This document shows, in pieces, positions 58,756 through 64,000 of a stretch of 64,000 nt of DNA. Origin of the DNA: an uncultured Eubacteriales bacterium (GTDB lineage: Bacteria > Bacillota > Clostridia > Oscillospirales > Oscillospiraceae). The stretch spans positions 21,888 through 85,887 of the forward strand of contig UQGU01000004.1 in assembly GCA_900540635.1 (NCBI GenBank), in the 5' to 3' direction. The first letter of the stretch is position 1. Each line of letters begins with the position of its first letter. The position numbers and the translations under genes are program-made. The notes below the pieces were generated by a model, which was given only the letters and a program-made list of their open reading frames with translations, did no database searches and was not told the DNA's origin.

Positions 58756-59763
58756 TTATCTGAGCTTTGCCACGGATTCCCGAATCCGCAGGCTGCCCGG
58801 AATGACGATCCGGTCTAAAAGCGTCGTCTTGGGGTGCTCGATGAGATCGATGAGGCCTTTGGCGGCCGCCGTTCCCATGGCTTTCGTATCCTGGTGGTAG
58901 GTGGTAAGCCGTGGGGAGAGAATGTCTGCCAAAGGAATCCCATCGTAACCAATGACGGAAATATCCTCCGGGATTCGCAGCCCCGCCTCCCGGATGGCGT
59001 TCAGGCCGCCCAGGGCGGAAAAATCATCCGGAAAGAAGATGCAGCTGGGGCGGTTGGGCAGGGAGAGCAGCTCTTTCGTGATCTCCGCGCAGGTATTGGC
59101 CTCGTGATAGAGGCCCTGGCGGACAATGGCCTCATCCGCCCGGAAGCCCAGCTCCCCACAGGCCCGGTAGAAGCCCGTAAGCCGGTTCTCGGTAACGGCG
59201 GTGCGCTCGCCGTGGATAAAGGCGATGCGCCGGTGGCCCTGGCTGTAGGCGTATTTTACAAGGGCCTCCATGCCCTGGACATTGTCGGAGACGATGGCCA
59301 GACGATTATTGAAGATATGGTCAATGGTGACCACAGGCAGCTCGGAATCCACCAGCTCCAGCACCTGGGGATCAGAAAAATCCACACTGGCGATGATCAC
59401 CCCGTCCACACCCCGGTAGCGGCAGTGCTGCAAATAGGTGGTGCGGCGGCCCACATTGCGGTTGATGAAGGTCACATCGTAACCCCGGCTTTCGGCCTCC
59501 ACCTTCAGGCTTTCCAGCACGGAGGAGAAATACTCATGGGTCAGACCGCTGTTCTGCTCGTCCACGAAGAGGATGCCGATGTTGTAGGTCCGGTTGGCCT
59601 TCAGGGCCCGGGCGGCGGAGTTGGTCACATAGCCCATCTCCTCGGCGGCTGCACAGATCCGGTCTCTGGTTTCGGGGCCAATGTCCGGCTGGCCGTTCAG
59701 GGCCTTGCTCACCGTGGCAACGGAAACGCCGCAGCGCTGGGCAATGTCCTTCATGCTGACCAT
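58756..59763 (-). CDS. LacI-family transcriptional regulator
   Basis: 335 residues. N-terminal LacI HTH (MKDIAQRCGVSVATVSKALNGQ, quoted as CGVSVATVSKALNG) with the hinge helix NSAARALKANRTYNIGI (AARALKANRT), and a sugar-binding C-terminal domain (DGVIIASVDFSDP). The start at 59763 has AAAGGAG 11 nt upstream. Most likely regulates both the ABC operon and the divergent cbp-bgl operon. Confidence 0.93.
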   Translation of the reverse strand: MVSMKDIAQRCGVSVATVSKALNGQPDIGPETRDRICAAAEEMGYVTNSAARALKANRTYNIGILFVDEQNSGLTHEYFSSVLESLKVEAESRGYDVTFINRNVGRRTTYLQHCRYRGVDGVIIASVDFSDPQVLELVDSELPVVTIDHIFNNRLAIVSDNVQGMEALVKYAYSQGHRRIAFIHGERTAVTENRLTGFYRACGELGFRADEAIVRQGLYHEANTCAEITKELLSLPNRPSCIFFPDDFSALGGLNAIREAGLRIPEDISVIGYDGIPLADILSPRLTTYHQDTKAMGTAAAKGLIDLIEHPKTTLLDRIVIPGSLRIRESVAKLR

Positions 59764-59812
59764 ATCGGCTCCACTCCTTTCGACGATTTTCCTCAATCGT
59801 TTTCGTAACCAA

Positions 59813-59841
59813 AGCATAGCGCAATTTTCCTAAAATTGCAA
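59813..59841 (-). promoter_or_regulatory. Promoter of the LacI-family gene with overlapping dyad
   Basis: Minus strand TTGCAA (59836-59841), 17-nt spacer and TATGCT (59813-59818). A 19-bp dyad GCAATTTT-CCT-AAAATTGC (59821-59839) overlaps the spacer and -35. Confidence 0.6.
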
Positions 59842-60027
59842 GAGGTAATTTCATATTTTTTGACCAGAACGTGAAATTTGAATGGTTTCCACAAAAGCAC
59901 AGCGAAAATCTGGGCACATTGACAACGTAAAACTTTCGCATTTTTCGCCCTGTTTTCAAAATCGCACAGAAACGGGCGTTCTCTCTTGGACATAATTGAC
60001 GAAAATCAAAGTTTTTGAAAAGATAAG

Positions 60028-60056
60028 TTGCGTTTTTTGCAAAGATGCGCTATCCT
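60028..60056 (+). promoter_or_regulatory. Promoter of cbp-bgl
   Basis: TTGCGT (60028-60033), 17-nt spacer and TATCCT (60051-60056). It is moderately strong. Confidence 0.5.
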
Positions 60057-60081
60057 AAAAAAGAGAATATCTTAACTTAAA

Positions 60082-60096
60082 CGTTTTCAGAAAACG
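60082..60096. promoter_or_regulatory. Putative LacI-family operator
   Basis: Perfect 15-bp palindrome CGTTTTC-A-GAAAACG, 25 nt downstream of the predicted -10 box. It would block elongation or initiation of cbp. AACGTTTT-type half-sites are typical of LacI-family regulators. Confidence 0.6.
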
Positions 60097-60127
60097 AATA
60101 AGTTGAAAAGATGTAAGGAGGATCCCT

Positions 60128-62566
60128 ATGCAGTACGGTCATTTTGATGATGCGCTCCGGGAGTATGTGATCGATACCCCCACGACGCCGCTGCCCTGGA
60201 TCAACTATCTGGGCAGCGAAGACTTCTTCGCCCTGGTATCCAATACGGCGGGAGGCTACTGCTTCTATAAGGACGCCCGCCTGCGGCGCATTACCCGCTA
60301 CCGCTACAACGGCAGCCCCCTGGATGCCGACGGCTTCCATGTATATGTCCGCATGGCGGACGGAACGGTCTGGAACCCCGGCTGGCAGCCCACCCAGCAG
60401 GCGCTGGACTTTTACCGCTGCCGCCACGGCCTGGGCTATACCGTCATCCAGGGCAAAAAGGACGGCATTTCCTTAGAGCAGGCCATGCTGGTGCCAAACG
60501 GTGACAATTGCCTGCTGCTGAAGCTGACGGTCCGCAACGAATCGGCGGAAACGCAAAAAGTGAGCCTCTTCCCCTATGTGGAGTTCTGCCTGTGGGATGC
60601 CATGGACGACAGCTCCAATTTCCAGCGGAATTTCTCCACAGGAGAGGTGGAAATTGAAAAGAACGCCCTGTATCACAAAACCGAGTACCGGGAGCGCCGG
60701 GACCACTATGCATTCCTGTGGTCCGACAGGCCCTACGATGGCTTCGACACCGCCCGGGATGCATTTCTTGGGGTCTACGGCAGCCCCGCAAAACCCGCAG
60801 CGGTCTTAAACGGCCGCTGCACCGGCTCCCACGCCCACGGCTGGGCCCCGGTGGGCGCCATGGAGTTTGACCTGGAGCTGACCCCCGGCGAGGAAAAGCA
60901 GCTGGTTCTGGGCCTTGGCTATATTGAAAATCCCCAGGAAGCAAAATTCGTCTCCCCCGGGGTCATCAACAAGGCAAAAGCCCACGCCATGATGGAAAAA
61001 TTCGGCTCCCCCGCCGCCTTCGACAGGGCCCTGGAGGGGCTGCGGCAGTTCTGGGGCGATCTGCTCAGTGGCTGCACCGCCGAAACCGGGGACGAAAAGG
61101 TGGACCGGATGGTGAACATCTGGAACCAGTATCAGTGCATGGTGACCTTCAATATGTCCCGCTCCGCCAGCTATTTTGAAAGCGGCATGGGCCGTGGCAT
61201 GGGCTTCCGGGATTCCTGCCAGGACCTGCTGGGCTTCGTGCATATGATTCCCGAAAAGGCCCGGCAGCGTTTGCTGGACATTGCTGCCACCCAGTTCCCG
61301 GACGGCAGCGCCTACCACCAGTACCAGCCCCTGACCAAGAAGGGCAATCTGGCCGTGGGCTCCGGCTTCAACGACGACCCCCTGTGGCTCATTGCCGGTA
61401 CGGATGCCTACATCAAGGAAACCGGCGATTTCTCCATCCTCACGGAGCAGGTACCCTTCGACAATGACGAGAGCCTGTCCCAGCCCCTGATGGAGCACCT
61501 GCGCCGCAGCGTCACCTACACCATGACTCACTTGGGGCCTCACAAGCTGCCCCTCATCGGCCGGGCGGACTGGAACGACTGCCTGAATCTGAACTGCTTC
61601 TCTGCCCACCCCGGCGAGAGCTTCCAAATCACCGGCCCCAGCGAGGGCCCCGTGGCCGAAAGCGTCTTCATCGGCGGCATGTTCGTCAAGTATGGCGCAG
61701 CCTATGCCGAGCTCTGCCGCCACCTGGGCCATACGGAGGAGGCGGATAAGATTTCCGCTGCCGTGGCCGACATGGAGCAGGCCGTGCTCACTGCCGGATG
61801 GGACGGGGAATGGTTCCGTCGGGCCTACGATGCCTACGGCGCTCCCGTGGGAAGCAGGCAGTGCAAGGAGGGCCAGATCTTCATCGAGCCCCAGGGTATG
61901 TGCGTCATGGCGGGCATCGGCAAGGAAACCGGCGAGGCCGCCAAGGCCCTCAAGAGCGTGGAAGCCCGGCTGGACACCAAATACGGAATTGTGCTCCTGC
62001 AGCCTGCCTATACGGAATACTACCTGAACCTGGGCGAAATCAGCTCCTATCCTCCCGGATACAAGGAAAACGCCGGTATCTTCTGCCACAATAACCCCTG
62101 GATCGTCTGCGCCGAGGCGGAGCTGGGCCACGGGGACCGGGCCTTCCAGGTGTACAAGCGCACCTGCCCCGCCTATACGGAAGCCATCAGCGAGATCCAC
62201 CGGACCGAGCCCTATGTGTATAGCCAGATGGTGGCCGGTATTGACGCCCCAAGCTTCGGCGAGGCGAAAAACAGCTGGCTCACCGGCACCGCTGCCTGGA
62301 CGTTTTTGAGCATCTCCCAGAGCATTCTGGGTATGCAGCCCTCATTGAACGGTCTGCGCATTGACCCCTGCGTCCCGGCATACTGGAAGCGCTTCACCCT
62401 CCACCGCCGCTATCGGGGGGCGGAGTACACCGTCCATGTGGAGAACCCCAAGGGGGTTCAGAAGGGCGTGGCTGCCGTCACCGTAGACGGCAAGCCCATC
62501 ACCGGCAATGTGCTGCCCGTCGCCCCGGCAGGCAGCAGCGTCATCGTGGAGGTGACCCTGGGATGA
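60128..62566 (+). CDS. cbp: Cellobiose phosphorylase (GH94)
   Basis: 812 residues, the length and sequence plan of clostridial cellobiose phosphorylases (FDDALREYVIDTP, NYLGSEDFFALVSNT, SRSASYFESG, GSGFNDDPLWL). The DWND motif (481-484) is where the catalytic Asp is expected. It converts cellobiose and phosphate to glucose-1-phosphate and glucose, saving ATP. First gene of a two-gene operon; overlaps the GH1 gene by 4 nt. No signal peptide: cytoplasmic. Confidence 0.95.
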   Translation: MQYGHFDDALREYVIDTPTTPLPWINYLGSEDFFALVSNTAGGYCFYKDARLRRITRYRYNGSPLDADGFHVYVRMADGTVWNPGWQPTQQALDFYRCRHGLGYTVIQGKKDGISLEQAMLVPNGDNCLLLKLTVRNESAETQKVSLFPYVEFCLWDAMDDSSNFQRNFSTGEVEIEKNALYHKTEYRERRDHYAFLWSDRPYDGFDTARDAFLGVYGSPAKPAAVLNGRCTGSHAHGWAPVGAMEFDLELTPGEEKQLVLGLGYIENPQEAKFVSPGVINKAKAHAMMEKFGSPAAFDRALEGLRQFWGDLLSGCTAETGDEKVDRMVNIWNQYQCMVTFNMSRSASYFESGMGRGMGFRDSCQDLLGFVHMIPEKARQRLLDIAATQFPDGSAYHQYQPLTKKGNLAVGSGFNDDPLWLIAGTDAYIKETGDFSILTEQVPFDNDESLSQPLMEHLRRSVTYTMTHLGPHKLPLIGRADWNDCLNLNCFSAHPGESFQITGPSEGPVAESVFIGGMFVKYGAAYAELCRHLGHTEEADKISAAVADMEQAVLTAGWDGEWFRRAYDAYGAPVGSRQCKEGQIFIEPQGMCVMAGIGKETGEAAKALKSVEARLDTKYGIVLLQPAYTEYYLNLGEISSYPPGYKENAGIFCHNNPWIVCAEAELGHGDRAFQVYKRTCPAYTEAISEIHRTEPYVYSQMVAGIDAPSFGEAKNSWLTGTAAWTFLSISQSILGMQPSLNGLRIDPCVPAYWKRFTLHRRYRGAEYTVHVENPKGVQKGVAAVTVDGKPITGNVLPVAPAGSSVIVEVTLG

Positions 62567-63912
62567 GCAAATTTCCAAAAAATTTCGTCTGGGGCGCTGC
62601 CTCCAGTGCCTACCAGATTGAGGGAGACCCCTTGGCCGACGGCGGAGGAAAATCCGTCTGGGATACCTTCTCCCACACCCCCGGCAAGACCTTTGAGGGC
62701 AACACCGGCGACACCGCCTGCCGCAGCTATGCCCACCCGGAATGGGACATTGAAAATTTGAAGCACATGGGCCTTTCCGCTTACCGCTTCTCCACCTCCT
62801 GGGCCAGAATCGACCCGGAAGGGGACGGAAATTGGAATGAAAAGGGCCTTGCCTACTATGACCGCCTGGTCGATCTCTGCCTGGAGGCGGGCATTGCGCC
62901 CTATATGACCCTCTACCACTGGGAGCTGCCCCAGGCCTTGGAGGACAGGGACGGCTGGCTGAATCCGGAGACCCCCAAGGCCTTTGCCCGGTTCGCCGGG
63001 ATGATGGCCGGGCACTTCCGGGGCCGGGTAAAGCACTATTTTCTGCTGAACGAGCCCCAGTGCGTGGCTGCCCTGGGCTACGGAAACGGCATCCACGCCC
63101 CCGGGCGGCAGGAGCCCATGGACAAGGTCTTCCTTGTCTGGAAGCATCTTTTGCTTGCCTACGGTCTGGCTGCTCAGGCCATCCGGGCCGTGGACGGTAG
63201 GGCCGGAATCGGCATTGCCACCACCGGGCGGCTGTGCTATCCGGAGACGGAAGCCGACATTGCCGCCGCAGAGAAGGCCACCTTCCAGGTCTTCGACAAC
63301 GACTGGCTTTTCACCCATCAAATGGCCCTGGATCCCATCTGCTTTGGCGCATTCCCCAAGGACTGCGCCCTGGGGCAGCTCCGGGACCTGATGGCTGCCG
63401 TCACACCGGAGGAGCTGGAGATCATCCACCAGAAGCCGGATTTCCTGGGCTTTAACATCTACAACGGCTGGTGCGTCCGGGAAGCCCAGGGTGCGCCCTA
63501 TTTCATCCCCCGCTATGAAGGCTTCCCAAGAACGGCTCTGAAATGGCCCGTAACGCCCGAGGTTCTGGACTGGGGCGTGGCTTTCCTTTGGCGGCGGTAC
63601 GGCTTGCCCTGCTACATCACGGAAAACGGCCTGAGCTGCAACGATGTGGTAAGCCTGGACGGCCAGGTCCACGACCCCAACCGGGAGGATTTCCTGCACC
63701 GGTATCTCCTGTGCCTGAAAAACACCTTCTCCCACGGCACGGACCTGCGAGGCTACTTCCACTGGTCCCTGACGGACAACTTCGAATGGCACAGCGGCTA
63801 CGGCGAGCGCTTTGGCCTGGTGTATGTGGATTTTCCCACCGGAACGCGCATCTATAAGGACAGCGCTGATTGGTACGCCCATGTGGCAAAAACCAACGGA
63901 AAAGAGCTATAG
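62563..63912 (+). CDS. bglA: GH1 beta-glucosidase
   Basis: 449 residues. N-terminal FPKNFVWGAASSAYQIEG, acid/base Glu164 (LNEP) and nucleophile Glu354 (TENG). It hydrolyses beta-glucosides; it could equally be a 6-phospho-beta-glucosidase, but an ABC (not PTS) import context supports the unphosphorylated substrate. Translationally coupled to cbp through ATGA. Confidence 0.95.
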   Translation: MSKFPKNFVWGAASSAYQIEGDPLADGGGKSVWDTFSHTPGKTFEGNTGDTACRSYAHPEWDIENLKHMGLSAYRFSTSWARIDPEGDGNWNEKGLAYYDRLVDLCLEAGIAPYMTLYHWELPQALEDRDGWLNPETPKAFARFAGMMAGHFRGRVKHYFLLNEPQCVAALGYGNGIHAPGRQEPMDKVFLVWKHLLLAYGLAAQAIRAVDGRAGIGIATTGRLCYPETEADIAAAEKATFQVFDNDWLFTHQMALDPICFGAFPKDCALGQLRDLMAAVTPEELEIIHQKPDFLGFNIYNGWCVREAQGAPYFIPRYEGFPRTALKWPVTPEVLDWGVAFLWRRYGLPCYITENGLSCNDVVSLDGQVHDPNREDFLHRYLLCLKNTFSHGTDLRGYFHWSLTDNFEWHSGYGERFGLVYVDFPTGTRIYKDSADWYAHVAKTNGKEL

Positions 63913-63921
63913 AAATGCGAA

Positions 63922-63946
63922 ATGGCTCCCCATTCAGGGGAGCCAT
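63922..63946 (+). terminator. Hairpin after the GH1 gene
   Basis: A perfect 10-bp stem (ATGGCTCCCC / GGGGAGCCAT, loop ATTCA) without a T-run. A second hairpin GTCGAAAA...TTTTCCGAC (about 63953-63982) followed by AAGTTTTT may complete termination. Confidence 0.6.
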
Positions 63947-64000
63947 CAGGCTGTCGAAAAACCCCTTACGGGCTTTTCCGACAAGTTTTTGCAGTCTGCC

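Larger units (their letters stand above)
59764..60127. other. 364-bp divergent intergenic region of the cellobiose locus
   Basis: Contains the leftward lacI promoter with an overlapping dyad and the rightward cbp promoter with a LacI-type operator. A/T-rich. No gene. Confidence 0.75.

Overview
The window (about 58-60% G+C by eye) is the replication-origin neighbourhood of an anaerobic, gut-type Gram-positive bacterium, most likely a member of the Clostridia close to Oscillospiraceae/Ruminococcaceae. Pointers are the leftward run dnaA-dnaN-S4 protein-recF-gyrB-gyrA-rnhA-remB, a Spo0J/Soj pair with two perfect parS sites, an Nfn-type transhydrogenase pair, a T-box leader, a bile salt hydrolase and a cellobiose phosphorylase locus. 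The genus cannot be fixed from the sequence alone.

Layout. 1-33 kb: nearly every gene is on the minus strand, as expected for the leftward replichore. From the left edge these are a corrinoid-methyltransferase-like UroD protein (cut by the edge), a four-gene FecBCD-type metal-chelate ABC operon with an FmdE-like protein, an acyl-ACP thioesterase, an HtrA protease, an OmpR/HK two-component pair, a DUF3169/XRE pair, NfnAB, MscL, SerRS and ParB/ParA with parS. A rightward DUF1836-hflK-hflC cluster interrupts this, followed by a bile salt hydrolase, a MntA/HepT-like pair and the rnhA/gyr/recF/dnaN/dnaA block. oriC most likely flanks dnaA (31.2-31.5 and 33.1-33.6 kb), because DnaA boxes lie on both sides and gene polarity switches there.

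33.6-64 kb: rightward YitT protein, IMP dehydrogenase, TRIC-like channel and a second UroD protein; leftward maf-mreC-mreD-PBP2 shape operon and a U32 peptidase; rightward DUF3810, rsmG, SGNH protein and lexA; then a Trp-specific T-box leader with a trpXYZ-type ABC transporter, and galE. An 800-bp region at 53.4-54.2 kb has no conventional gene but holds convergent consensus promoters, a small structured RNA and a 29-residue hydrophobic ORF. This looks like a type I toxin-antitoxin module and is the best candidate for an undescribed system. A patatin-like lipase follows. Last is a cellobiose locus: LacI regulator, solute-binding protein and two permeases leftward, cellobiose phosphorylase and GH1 beta-glucosidase rightward.

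Intergenic DNA is rich in structure. One palindromic repeat family (TTCCCC...GGGGAAG hairpin ends) occurs about nine times. A TTGACAR-heptad element occurs twice, several single MITE-like palindromes are present, and two dense DnaA-box clusters lie 21-28 kb from dnaA. No transposase, rRNA, complete tRNA or CRISPR array was seen.
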